Positions 1 through 8,616 of a stretch of 40,506 nt of DNA are shown here, in pieces. Position 1 is the stretch's first letter, and each line of letters opens with the position of its first letter. Below the pieces are notes generated by a model. It saw only the letters and a list, made by a program, of their open reading frames with translations, searched no databases and had not been told where the DNA came from. A program made the position numbers and the translations under genes. The stretch is from an uncultured Clostridia bacterium (lineage in GTDB: Bacteria; Bacillota; Clostridia; Christensenellales; CAG-314). Where the stretch lies: contig CANRFV010000013.1 of NCBI GenBank assembly GCA_947629985.1, positions 1 to 40,506 on the forward strand. Reading direction: 5' to 3'.

Positions 1-187
1 TATTAAACTACCGAAAACCAATAGATTTGTTTAACGAATTTCTTTCTAAGTGTTGCACTTAGTTTGACAATTCACCAAGCAAACTCCCGTTTTTGTCGGT
101 TGCCGATCCGCGCGGCGTGGTGTGCGCCGTCGGGCGCGTACAAATGTCTGTATCTGTGCAAAAATTACTTAAAATCCGTCAAAACAG
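1..187. other. Upstream intergenic DNA before the thrS leader
   Basis: No gene is supported here. A perfect 7-bp inverted repeat (CTAAGTG-TTG-CACTTAG) lies at about 46-62 and could be the end of a terminator for a gene outside the window, although no T-tract follows it. A TTGACA at 64-69 has no good -10 partner. Confidence 0.5.
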
Positions 188-216
188 TTGACATATTTGC
201 ACGTCGGGGCTACAAT
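188..216 (+). promoter_or_regulatory. Sigma-A promoter of the thrS T-box transcript
   Basis: TTGACA (188-193), a 17-bp spacer and TACAAT (211-216). The predicted start near 223 lies just before the T-box Stem I at 238, so the leader is transcribed whole. Confidence 0.85.
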
Positions 217-237
217 TTAGGCGTAAATACGTTGTAG

Positions 238-447
238 GTAAAGACACGTTTTGCAAATGTAGTTTCACAGAGAGCGACAGACGGTGAGATTGCCGCAAGC
301 GAACTTGCAAAATACCGCTTTACTTGGCGCGCTTCCCTTGCGACAGTAGGGGCAAAAGAGCGGACGGCTTTGTGCCGTCAAATAAGGTGGAACCGCGGAA
401 ACAGTAATTTTCGTCCTTATGCGTAATACGCATAGGGATTTTTTATT
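238..447 (+). promoter_or_regulatory. T-box riboswitch (tRNA-Thr sensing) in the thrS leader
   Basis: A T-box leader senses uncharged cognate tRNA and lets transcription continue when charging is low. Stem I can be drawn directly: the basal helix GTAAAG 238-243 pairs with CTTTAC 318-323, and the next helix TTTTGCAA 249-256 pairs with TTGCAAAA 305-312. The internal loop between them holds ACC at 314-316, a threonine codon in the specifier position. The T-box sequence with its TGGAACCGCG core is at 381-397, and the terminator follows at 415-447. The specifier agrees with the downstream gene. Confidence 0.93.
415..447 (+). terminator. T-box-controlled intrinsic terminator
   Basis: CCTTATGCG (415-423) pairs with CGCATAGGG (429-437, one G-U) around TAATA, followed by a T-rich tail. 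It is the alternative to the T-box antiterminator just upstream. Confidence 0.88.
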
Positions 448-527
448 TGCGGCGGCGCGCAAAGCGGCTTGTGTAGCGGTGGCGCGCAAATTACGTAATC
501 AAACCAACTTGGGAGGCTATAAATACA

Positions 528-2444
528 ATGTCTGTAAAAGTAACTTTGCCCGACGGCAGCGTAAAACAATTCGACGGTCGGGTAACATGTATGCAAGTGG
601 CGGAAAGCATATCCGCAGGGCTTGCTCGCAACGCGGTATGCGCCGAAGTAAACGGCGTTATGTGCGATATGTCGCACGAGATTGCCGATGATTGCGACTA
701 CAAGGTTTACACGTTAAAAAACGAGCAGGGGCTGGAAGTGTTGCGTCATTCCACTGCGCACCTTATGGCGCAAGCCATTTCGCACTTGTGGAGCAACGCC
801 AAGTTTGCCATCGGTCCCGCAATCAAAAACGGCTTTTATTACGATATCGACTTGGAAGGCGGCGTTATCGCGCCCGAAGATCTGGACAAAATAGAAGCGG
901 AAATGGACAAGATCGTCAAGCAGGATTTGCCCATAGTGCGCAGCGAAATGCCGCGTTTGCAGGCGATAGAGTTCTTCAAAAAGCGCGGCGATTACTACAA
1001 AGTGGAAATTTTGTCCGAACTGCAAGCCGAAACAGTGTCGCTGTACACGCAGGGCGATTACGTCGATTTGTGCCGCGGACCGCACATGCCGTCTACGGGC
1101 AGACTTAAAGTATTCAAACTTACCAGCATTGCGGGCGCGTATTGGCGCGGCGATACGAAAAACAAGATGCTCACCCGCATATACGGCACCGCCTTCGAAA
1201 AGAAGTCCGAACTCGACGAGTATCTGCAACGTCTTGAAGAAGCCAAACGCCGCGACCATCGCAAATTGGGCAAGGAATTGGACTTGTTCGACATCTTCGA
1301 CGAAGGTCCCGGGTTCCCGTTTTTCTTCCCCAAAGGAATGGTCCTTCGCAACACTTTGGAGGACTTTTGGCGCGCCGAACACGTAAAGGCAGGCTATAAG
1401 GAAATCAAGACGCCCATGATTCTCAATCAGGAATTGTGGCACCGCAGCGGGCATTGGGATCATTACAAGGACAATATGTACGTAGTAAAGATCGACGACG
1501 CCGATTACGCCATCAAGCCGATGAACTGCCCGGGCGGAATGTTGGTTTACAAGCGCAAGCCGCACAGTTACCGCGATTTGCCCGAACGTATGGCGGAACT
1601 CGGTTTGGTACACAGGCACGAACTGTCGGGCGCATTGCACGGACTTATGCGCGTGCGTTGCTTTACGCAGGACGACGCTCACATCTTTATGACGCCCGAG
1701 CAGATCGAGGACGAAATAGAAGGCGTAGTGCGTCTTATCGACAAATTTTACAAAGTGTTCGGCTTCAAGTACAGTCTGGAACTGTCCACCCGCCCCGAAA
1801 ACAGTATGGGCAGCGACGAACAGTGGCAAACGGCAACCGACGCGCTTGTAAACGCGCTTAACAAATTGGGCAAGGAATACGAAATAAACGAAGGCGACGG
1901 CGCGTTTTACGGTCCCAAAATCGACTTCCATTTGGAAGATAGTTTGGGGCGCACCTGGCAATGTGGTACCATTCAGTTGGATTTCCAGATGCCTGAACGT
2001 TTCGACCTTACCTATGTCGGACAGGACGGCGAAAAGCACCGCCCCGTAATGATCCACCGCGTGGTATTCGGCAGTATCGAGCGTTTTATCGCCATACTTA
2101 CCGAACACTATGCAGGCGCGTTTCCGCTGTGGTTGGCGCCCGTTCAGGTCGTGTTGGTACCCATTTCGGAAAATCAGTCGCAGTACGCGCATCAGGTGTG
2201 CGACGCGCTTGTAAATGCGGGTATTCGCGCGGAAGTGGACGACCGCAACGAAAAAATGGGCTACCGCATACGCGAAGCGCAATTGCAAAAAGTTCCCTAT
2301 ATGCTTGTTTTGGGCGAAAAGGAACGTCAGGACGGCACGGTAGCGGTGCGCAACAGAAAGAAGGGCGATCTGGGCGTGATGTCTTTGCAAAGTTTGCTCG
2401 ACAAGTTGTTGTGCGAAATTGCCGACAAGTCGGACGATATGTAG
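528..2444 (+). CDS. thrS: Threonine--tRNA ligase
   Basis: Cytoplasmic class II aminoacyl-tRNA synthetase that charges tRNA-Thr. At 638 residues it has full bacterial length. In order: an N-terminal TGS domain (from MSVKVTLPDGS), the editing domain with HSTAH at residues 74-78, the catalytic core, and the C-terminal anticodon-binding domain (about 540-638). The zinc site is complete: Cys334 in MNCPGG, His385 in DDAHIF and His510 in MIHR, in line with the C/H/H triad of the E. coli enzyme. ATG 528 is preceded by GGAGG at 512-516. It is a single-gene transcript controlled by the T-box leader, whose specifier is a Thr codon. No terminator was seen between it and the infC promoter. Confidence 0.98.
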   Translation: MSVKVTLPDGSVKQFDGRVTCMQVAESISAGLARNAVCAEVNGVMCDMSHEIADDCDYKVYTLKNEQGLEVLRHSTAHLMAQAISHLWSNAKFAIGPAIKNGFYYDIDLEGGVIAPEDLDKIEAEMDKIVKQDLPIVRSEMPRLQAIEFFKKRGDYYKVEILSELQAETVSLYTQGDYVDLCRGPHMPSTGRLKVFKLTSIAGAYWRGDTKNKMLTRIYGTAFEKKSELDEYLQRLEEAKRRDHRKLGKELDLFDIFDEGPGFPFFFPKGMVLRNTLEDFWRAEHVKAGYKEIKTPMILNQELWHRSGHWDHYKDNMYVVKIDDADYAIKPMNCPGGMLVYKRKPHSYRDLPERMAELGLVHRHELSGALHGLMRVRCFTQDDAHIFMTPEQIEDEIEGVVRLIDKFYKVFGFKYSLELSTRPENSMGSDEQWQTATDALVNALNKLGKEYEINEGDGAFYGPKIDFHLEDSLGRTWQCGTIQLDFQMPERFDLTYVGQDGEKHRPVMIHRVVFGSIERFIAILTEHYAGAFPLWLAPVQVVLVPISENQSQYAHQVCDALVNAGIRAEVDDRNEKMGYRIREAQLQKVPYMLVLGEKERQDGTVAVRNRKKGDLGVMSLQSLLDKLLCEIADKSDDM

Positions 2445-2523
2445 CGCTATGCGGCGCACTTTGCGCTCGGGGTCGCTTTGGCAAGCGTATTTCGGCAAAA
2501 ATCGGATATTTTGGCAAAATCGT

Positions 2524-2552
2524 TTGACAATGCGGCGCAATTTTGCTATAAT
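2524..2552 (+). promoter_or_regulatory. Consensus sigma-A promoter of the infC-rpmI-rplT operon
   Basis: TTGACA (2524-2529), 17-bp spacer, TATAAT (2547-2552): both hexamers are perfect consensus. Confidence 0.92.
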
Positions 2553-2559
2553 ACACACG

Positions 2560-2737
2560 TAATCAAGCAGAAACACCGTTTCTCACCGCCGAACAACGGT
2601 TCGTCGGTACTTCAATAAGGTAACATGCGCATATTATGCGCATTACTTTGTGCGGTATTTTTGTTTGATACCGCACATTTTTTTGCTCTATGCTTGCCAA
2701 GGCAAGCCAAGCGCCAACGTCGCAGGAGGACACGGCT
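2560..2737 (+). promoter_or_regulatory. infC operon leader with attenuator (L20-leader type)
   Basis: About 175 nt of untranslated leader precede infC. It ends in an intrinsic terminator (GTGCGGTAT 2650-2658 with ATACCGCAC 2668-2676, then seven T) placed before the first gene. This matches the known Firmicute arrangement in which ribosomal protein L20 binds the leader and promotes premature termination. The L20-binding fold itself was not verified, so the ligand is inferred from gene content. Confidence 0.75.
2650..2684 (+). terminator. Attenuator terminator in the infC leader
   Basis: Perfect 9-bp stem GTGCGGTAT/ATACCGCAC with a 9-nt loop and seven T (2678-2684), upstream of infC. Confidence 0.85.
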
Positions 2738-3244
2738 ATTAAAGAACTTCAAATCAACAATCAGATCAGAGACAAAGAAATCAGACTGATAGGCAGCAAC
2801 GGTCAGCAACTCGGCTTGTTATCTGCAAGCGCAGCGCAGCGCATTGCGGACGAAGAAGGGTTGGATTTGGTAAAGATCGCGCCCACAAGCGTGCCGCCCG
2901 TTTGCAAAATAATGGATTACAGCAAGTACAAGTACGAGCAAAACAAAAAAGAAAAGGAAATGAAGCGCAACCAAAAGATCATCGAGATTAAGGAAGTGTG
3001 GCTGTCTATGACGATAGACGTGGGTGATCTCAACACCAAGGCCAACATTGCGCGCAAGTTTCTCAAAGACGGCAACAAAGTCAAAGCCACTATCCGTATG
3101 CGCGGCAGACAGCAAGCCTACGCGTCGCAGGGCGTGGAAGTGATGAAGAAATTTGCCGAGATACTTTCGGACGTATCCAAAATAGACAAACAGCCGCTTA
3201 CGGAAGGCAGGAACATTTCGATGTTTCTCGCACCGTTAAAATAA
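2738..3244 (+). CDS. infC: Translation initiation factor IF-3
   Basis: IF-3 binds the 30S subunit, prevents 50S joining and checks start-codon pairing. The N-domain (from about residue 6, NQIRDKEIRLIG) and the C-domain (starts near KEVWLSMTIDV) are both complete. The best start is ATT at 2738: AGGAGG at 2724-2729 ends 8 bases before it, and the resulting 168-residue protein begins like other IF-3 proteins. An in-frame ATG at 2690 would add 16 residues, but it lies 6 bases after the attenuator T-tract and has no ribosome site. AUU/AUC-type starts on infC are known in other bacteria and let IF-3 repress its own translation; the same is inferred here. Confidence 0.96.
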   Translation: MKELQINNQIRDKEIRLIGSNGQQLGLLSASAAQRIADEEGLDLVKIAPTSVPPVCKIMDYSKYKYEQNKKEKEMKRNQKIIEIKEVWLSMTIDVGDLNTKANIARKFLKDGNKVKATIRMRGRQQAYASQGVEVMKKFAEILSDVSKIDKQPLTEGRNISMFLAPLK

Positions 3245-3271
3245 GTAAATTTATCATCGGAGGACGAATAT

Positions 3272-3466
3272 ATGCCCAAACAAAAATCGCATAGCGCATC
3301 CAAAAAGAGATTTGTCGTATTAAAAAGCGGCAAAATCAAGCGCGCACAATGTAACAAAAACCACAAACTTGGCAAAAAAACCACCAAGAGAACACGCAAT
3401 TTGCGTAGTACCGCTTACGTAAACAAAACGCAAGAAGGCACTATCAAGAGCATGTTGCCGTATTGA
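3272..3466 (+). CDS. rpmI: 50S ribosomal protein L35
   Basis: Small, highly basic protein of the large ribosomal subunit: 64 residues, the usual size, with the family N-terminus MPKQKSHSASKKRF and a Lys/Arg-rich body. GGAGG lies 9 bases before ATG 3272. It sits between infC and rplT, 27 bases after infC, in the standard infC-rpmI-rplT operon, so it should follow the same L20-dependent leader control. It ends in KSMLPY; nothing is unusual in it. Confidence 0.98.
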   Translation: MPKQKSHSASKKRFVVLKSGKIKRAQCNKNHKLGKKTTKRTRNLRSTAYVNKTQEGTIKSMLPY

Positions 3467-3483
3467 TAGGGAGGATATAAATT

Positions 3484-3837
3484 ATGAGAATTAAACGTGC
3501 AGTAAACGCAGTTAAAAAACGCAGAAAGATACTCAGAGCCACCAAAGGTTACTTTGGACTTAAATCCACCAACTATCGCATTGCCCGTCAGGCAATGATG
3601 AAGAGCGGCAATTACGCTTACGTAGGCAGACGCCAAAGAAAGCGCGATATGCGCAGCCTGTGGATCACTCGTATCAACGCCGCAGCGCATGCAAACGGAT
3701 TGTCGTACAGCAAATTTATGTACGGTCTTAAACTTGCCAATATCGACGTCAATCGTAAGTCTCTTGCGGAAATCGCAGTAAACGATGCGGCTTCGTTTGC
3801 GCAACTTGCTCAAATAGCCAAAGCAAATTTGCAATAG
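3484..3837 (+). CDS. rplT: 50S ribosomal protein L20
   Basis: L20 binds 23S rRNA early in 50S assembly and, in Firmicutes, represses its own operon through the leader. The 117 residues match the family. The basic N-terminal arm ([18 protein letters not shown]) and the globular part (from about residue 60, with [11 protein letters not shown]) are both present. It starts 17 bases after rpmI with GGGAGG upstream. A strong terminator follows at 3844-3869, closing the classic operon. Confidence 0.98.
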   Translation: MRIKRAVNAVKKRRKILRATKGYFGLKSTNYRIARQAMMKSGNYAYVGRRQRKRDMRSLWITRINAAAHANGLSYSKFMYGLKLANIDVNRKSLAEIAVNDAASFAQLAQIAKANLQ

Positions 3838-3843
3838 CACAAT

Positions 3844-3869
3844 AAAGAGCCGTAACAAGGCTCTTTTTG
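3844..3869 (+). terminator. Intrinsic terminator after rplT
   Basis: Perfect 8-bp stem AAAGAGCC/GGCTCTTT with a 7-nt loop, running into T residues. The next gene starts only 16 bases later with no visible promoter between, so some read-through is likely. Confidence 0.85.
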
Positions 3870-3885
3870 TTGTTGAGGTAATTTG

Positions 3886-4638
3886 ATGATCATTACGTCG
3901 GCAGTCAATGAAAAGATAGCGCACGCCGCCAAACTTTTGGACAAAAAATATCGCAAGCGGTATTCGCAATATCTTATAGAAGGCGCCCGCCTGTTGACGG
4001 ACGCGCTTGTTCACGGCGCGGACGTTGCGGAAATTTTCGTCAAGCAAAGCGTAGCCGACAAGTTTGCGTTCGAAGGTCAAATTGCGGTTGCCGACGGCGT
4101 TTTTGCCAAACTAAGCGATACGGTCAACAGTCAAGGGGTAGTTGCGGTGGTAAACTGCGCGCCCGACGCGTTGTCCGCTCCGCAGGGCAATTGCCTTGTG
4201 TTGGACGGTTTGCAAGATCCGGGCAATCTCGGCACGCTTATCCGTACTGCCGCGGCGTGCGGTTTTACCGATATTTACGCGGTAAATTGCGTGGACGCGT
4301 ATTCGCCAAAAGTTTTGCGCAGCGCAATGTCGGCGCATTTTTGCCTTAATATTTGCCAATGCAATGCGCTTGCGCCCGTTTTGGACGTTTTGCGCAGAGC
4401 GGGAGTAACAGTTGTTGCGGCGGATATGGGCGGCGACAACGTGTTTGATTGCCGTTTCGGCACGCCCGTTGCGCTTGTTCTGGGCAACGAAGGCAACGGC
4501 TTATCCGACGAAGCGCGGCGCGGTGCGGATTTGACCGTATCTTTGCCTATGCGCAGTAACGGAGTGGAATCGCTCAACGTTTCGGTTGCCGGCAGCGTAA
4601 TAATGTATCAAATTTATTCGCAAACATTACTTAATTAA
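3886..4638 (+). CDS. SpoU/TrmH-family rRNA or tRNA 2'-O-methyltransferase
   Basis: SPOUT-fold enzyme predicted to methylate a ribose 2'-OH in rRNA or tRNA using S-adenosylmethionine. The three SpoU motifs are intact: NLGTLIRTA (about residues 110-118), LVLGNEGNGLS (about 195-205) and LPMRSNGVESLNVSVA (about 215-230). An N-terminal substrate-binding region with EGARLLTDAL precedes them. At 250 residues it has the length of the YsgA/RlmB-like group. ATG 3886 is preferred because GAGG at 3875-3878 lies 7 bases upstream; a TTG codon directly before it is the alternative. The target nucleotide cannot be told from sequence. It is 12 bases upstream of yebC and probably cotranscribed. Confidence 0.92.
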   Translation: MIITSAVNEKIAHAAKLLDKKYRKRYSQYLIEGARLLTDALVHGADVAEIFVKQSVADKFAFEGQIAVADGVFAKLSDTVNSQGVVAVVNCAPDALSAPQGNCLVLDGLQDPGNLGTLIRTAAACGFTDIYAVNCVDAYSPKVLRSAMSAHFCLNICQCNALAPVLDVLRRAGVTVVAADMGGDNVFDCRFGTPVALVLGNEGNGLSDEARRGADLTVSLPMRSNGVESLNVSVAGSVIMYQIYSQTLLN

Positions 4639-4650
4639 ACGGAGGAAATT

Positions 4651-5391
4651 ATGTCCGGACATAGCAAATGGAACAATATAAAGAACAAAAAGGCCAAGGG
4701 CGACGCTGCCCGTTCCAAAATTTTTACCAAGATCGGCCGTGAAATTGCCGTTGCGGTAAAGGCGGGCGGATCCGACCCCAATACCAACAGCAAACTTTAC
4801 GACGTGGTGCAAAAGGCTAAGGCAAACAATATGCCCAACGACAACATCATTCGCAGTATCAAAAAAGCCGGCGGCGAACTTTCCACGGTAGACTACGTGG
4901 ATATCGTATACGAAGGTTACGGCGTGGGCGGCAGCGCGGTTATTGTGGAGTGCCTTACCGACAACAAAAACCGCACCGCGGGCGACGTGCGCCACGCTTT
5001 CGACAAAACGGGCGGCAGTTTGGGGCAATCCAATTGCGTAAGTTATATGTTCGACCGCAAGGGCGTAGTTGTCGCCGAAAATACCGTTTCGCTCGATGAC
5101 GACGCCGCATTCGAACTTGCAATCGAATCGGGCGCGGACGACGTATCGGTGGAAGACGGCATGGTGGAAATGACTTGCGATCCCGCGGCTCTCGCGTCCG
5201 TGCGCGACGCCGTAGTGGCAAAGGGGCTCAACCTTGTTTCGGCGGAAATGGAGTGGTTTCCGCAAAATATGATCACGTTGGAAGGCGACAATCTTGCCAA
5301 ATTCCAAAAGATGTTAGAGTTGCTGGAAGACAGCGACGACGTGCAAAACGTTTACCACAACGTAGTGCTGGACGACGGCGACGAAGAGTAA
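4651..5391 (+). CDS. yebC: YebC/PmpR-family protein
   Basis: Member of the conserved YebC family. Some members are described as DNA-binding regulators, and more recent work links the family to translation of difficult (for example proline-rich) peptides, so the role is left open. The 246 residues carry the family signature MSGHSKWNNIKNKK at the N-terminus and the diagnostic central region with GGSLGQSNCVSYMF. CGGAGGAAATT precedes ATG 4651. It follows the methylase by 12 bases and ends before a bidirectional terminator. The last residues (DDGDEE) are acidic, as in many homologues. Confidence 0.96.
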   Translation: MSGHSKWNNIKNKKAKGDAARSKIFTKIGREIAVAVKAGGSDPNTNSKLYDVVQKAKANNMPNDNIIRSIKKAGGELSTVDYVDIVYEGYGVGGSAVIVECLTDNKNRTAGDVRHAFDKTGGSLGQSNCVSYMFDRKGVVVAENTVSLDDDAAFELAIESGADDVSVEDGMVEMTCDPAALASVRDAVVAKGLNLVSAEMEWFPQNMITLEGDNLAKFQKMLELLEDSDDVQNVYHNVVLDDGDEE

Positions 5392-5469
5392 TTTTGCGCG
5401 AAAATCGCAATACGTATGCCGAAAATTTGCATATTTGTGCGGTTAACATAACTTAAATAACCTGATGTA

Positions 5470-5513
5470 TCAAAAAAAAGCGGTGTATCTCAACCGCTTT
5501 TTTGTTTGCATAT
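5470..5513. terminator. Bidirectional terminator, copy 1 (after yebC)
   Basis: A-tract, AAAGCGGT, loop, ACCGCTTT, T-tract: usable on both strands. The 44-bp sequence including its loop and the trailing GTTTGCATAT recurs at 5844-5886 with one A missing. Confidence 0.85.
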
Positions 5514-5843
5514 TGTGAGTTAATTTCTGTTTAATCGCGCGTTTCTTGCACGAGCAGCAAATAAAGCAGACAGTAAATATTCCTAATTAAACTCAATCTT
5601 GTATAACCCGCCTTAGCAGGCAGTTTCAATTAAGCTACCGCAAACTACGGACCGGTGCCGAAGTTTGCGCCCTAACGGGGGATGCCGGGGATGTTCACCC
5701 CGGCGAAGGTCGGAATATGCCGCGCGTGCGTTCACGCGCAACTCCCAAGTCCGACTGCGCGGCGCGATAGCGCACAACGTGTCGATTGCGCTAGCGTTAG
5801 CGCAGCAGCAAGCAATCGACCGACGCACGTGTGGTCGGGTTAA
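5514..5843. ncRNA. Candidate structured non-coding RNA between duplicated terminators
   Basis: No protein gene fits here, but nearly the whole stretch folds. Helices found by eye: 5584-5593 with 5622-5632; CGCAAACT 5639-5646 with AGTTTGCG 5662-5669; GCCGGGG 5684-5690 with CCCCGGC 5698-5704; GTCGGA 5709-5714 with TCCGAC 5750-5755, enclosing GCGCGTG 5722-5728 / CACGCGC 5733-5739; TGCGC 5756-5760 with GCGCA 5770-5774; GTCGATT 5781-5787 with AATCGAC 5814-5820, enclosing GCGCTA/TAGCGC. I did not recognise tmRNA, RNase P, SRP or T-box signatures. The strand is uncertain because the terminators on both sides work both ways; plus is slightly favoured, since the last helix runs directly into terminator copy 2. 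Confidence 0.6.
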
Positions 5844-5886
5844 TCAAAAAAAGCGGTGTATCTCAACCGCTTTTTTGTTTGCATAT
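5844..5886. terminator. Bidirectional terminator, copy 2 (after groEL)
   Basis: Near-identical repeat of 5470-5513. On the minus strand it lies just past the groEL stop; on the plus strand it ends the structured region. Confidence 0.85.
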
Positions 5887-5941
5887 AGGAATTATGTTTC
5901 CGTTAATCGCCGAAGCATCTCCGTCCCGCGGCGTCCGTATT

Positions 5942-7570
<1,629 letters not shown>

Positions 7571-7575
7571 TCACC

Positions 7576-7863
7576 TCACTCCTGAACAATTGCCAAAATA
7601 TCGCTTTGTTTAATGACGGTTACTTCTTCGCCGTCAAGTTTGAACGTGCTGCCCGCGTACTTGCTGTACAGCACCTTGTCGCCTACGGATACGACCATTT
7701 TTACTTCTTTTCCGTCAATAATGCCGCCTTCGCCTACTGCCACGACAACGGCTATTTCCTGCTTTTCCTGTGCGGCGGTGGGAAGGAAAATTCCGCCTAC
7801 CGTTTGCTCTTTTTCTTTGGGTTGTTTAACAACAACTTTGTCAAAAAGCGGTTTGAGTTTCAT
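7576..7863 (-). CDS. groES: Co-chaperonin GroES (10 kDa)
   Basis: Heptameric lid of the GroEL chamber. The 95-residue protein has standard length, with KPLFDKVVVKQ at the N-terminus, the mobile loop region (EKEQTVGGIFLP) that docks on GroEL, and the YSKYAGSTFKLDGEE segment. GGAGG lies before ATG 7863. It is the first gene of groES-groEL, and the promoter carries a CIRCE operator, so heat-shock control by an HrcA repressor encoded elsewhere is expected. Confidence 0.98.
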   Translation of the reverse strand: MKLKPLFDKVVVKQPKEKEQTVGGIFLPTAAQEKQEIAVVVAVGEGGIIDGKEVKMVVSVGDKVLYSKYAGSTFKLDGEEVTVIKQSDILAIVQE

Positions 7864-7899
7864 TTATTTTACGCCTCCAAACATAATAAATTTGCATTT

Positions 7900-7926
7900 T
7901 TAGCACTCGGCTTGCCCGACTGCTAA
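7900..7926 (-). promoter_or_regulatory. CIRCE operator (HrcA binding site)
   Basis: TTAGCACTC, 9-nt spacer, GACTGCTAA. It differs from the consensus TTAGCACTC-N9-GAGTGCTAA at one base in the right arm. It lies between the promoter and groES. Confidence 0.9.
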
Positions 7927-7930
7927 CTAT

Positions 7931-7958
7931 ATTATACTACACTTTTGCAAAATGTCAA
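7931..7958 (-). promoter_or_regulatory. Sigma-A promoter of groES-groEL
   Basis: Minus-strand TTGACA (7953-7958), 16-bp spacer, TATAAT (7931-7936), immediately upstream of CIRCE. Confidence 0.88.
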
Positions 7959-8009
7959 CACAATTGCTTGTCCTTTCGGCAATTTTTTTGACGAATATAT
8001 CTTCAACCC

Positions 8010-8038
8010 TTGTTATTTTTGCGTAAAGATGCTATACT
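8010..8038 (+). promoter_or_regulatory. Probable promoter of the dCMP deaminase gene
   Basis: TTGTTA (8010-8015), 17-bp spacer, TATACT (8033-8038). The -10 overlaps TACTAT-N7-ATAGTA (8035-8053), a weak relative of the dispersed palindrome described elsewhere in the window. A leader of about 110 nt follows. Confidence 0.65.
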
Positions 8039-8154
8039 ATGTTAGCAATAGTAGTAAAAAAGCCTTTTGCGGCTGCAAAACGGCAATGCTGTTGCAACGT
8101 TCGTTTTACGCCGCGCGGCGTATTGCGACAAAGAGTAAAAAGGGTAAAACAGTT

Positions 8155-8616
8155 ATGAACAAATGGGACAAACGTTTTATGGAATTGACCGAGCAGGTTG
8201 CCACTTGGTCGAGTTGCTTTAAGGAGGACCGTCAGGTCGGGGCGATAATAGTGCGCGACAAGCGCATACTTTCCACCGGCTACAACGGCGCGCCCGAAGG
8301 CGTGCAAAGTTGCAAATCCAAGGGCGAGTGTATTCGTCTCAAAATGGGCATTGCAAGCGGCACGCATCTGGAAATGTGCTATTCCGTGCATGCCGAGCAA
8401 AACGCCATTGTGTCGGCGGCGCGTTTGGGAGTGCGTCTGGAAGACGCCACGCTGTACTGCACGCATCAACCTTGCGTTATCTGCGCCAAATTGATAATTA
8501 ACGCAGGTATACGCCGCGTGGTGTACAAGGAGGGCTATCCTGACGAATTTGCCCGTATTTTGCTGCACGAAGCCAACATACAGGTAGACCGTTACGCCGA
8601 CCTTGTTGACGCGTAA
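8155..8616 (+). CDS. dCMP deaminase family protein (ComEB-like)
   Basis: Zinc-dependent deaminase predicted to convert dCMP to dUMP, supplying thymidylate synthesis. The 153 residues carry the catalytic HAEQNAI motif (His ligand and proton-shuttling Glu) and the CTHQPCVICAK motif with the two zinc Cys. The preceding Cys/His-rich segment (CKSKGEC, THLEMC) is typical of dCMP deaminases. ATG 8155 was chosen because the protein then begins as homologues do (MNKWDKRFMELT); upstream in-frame codons lie in the leader, past the likely promoter. The ribosome site is weak (AAAGGG about 9 bases upstream). Its stop directly abuts the stop of the convergent gene. Confidence 0.93.
   Translation: MNKWDKRFMELTEQVATWSSCFKEDRQVGAIIVRDKRILSTGYNGAPEGVQSCKSKGECIRLKMGIASGTHLEMCYSVHAEQNAIVSAARLGVRLEDATLYCTHQPCVICAKLIINAGIRRVVYKEGYPDEFARILLHEANIQVDRYADLVDA

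Noticed and set aside
714-2576. 620-codon open frame antisense to thrS
   Set aside because: Mirror frame of a clear synthetase gene; GC-skewed codon composition gives long open antisense frames. No start signals or recognisable domains.
5514-5843. tmRNA, RNase P or SRP RNA
   Set aside because: None of the recalled signatures (tRNA-like tmRNA ends, the GAGGAAAGTCC element of RNase P, the SRP domain IV loop) is present on either strand.
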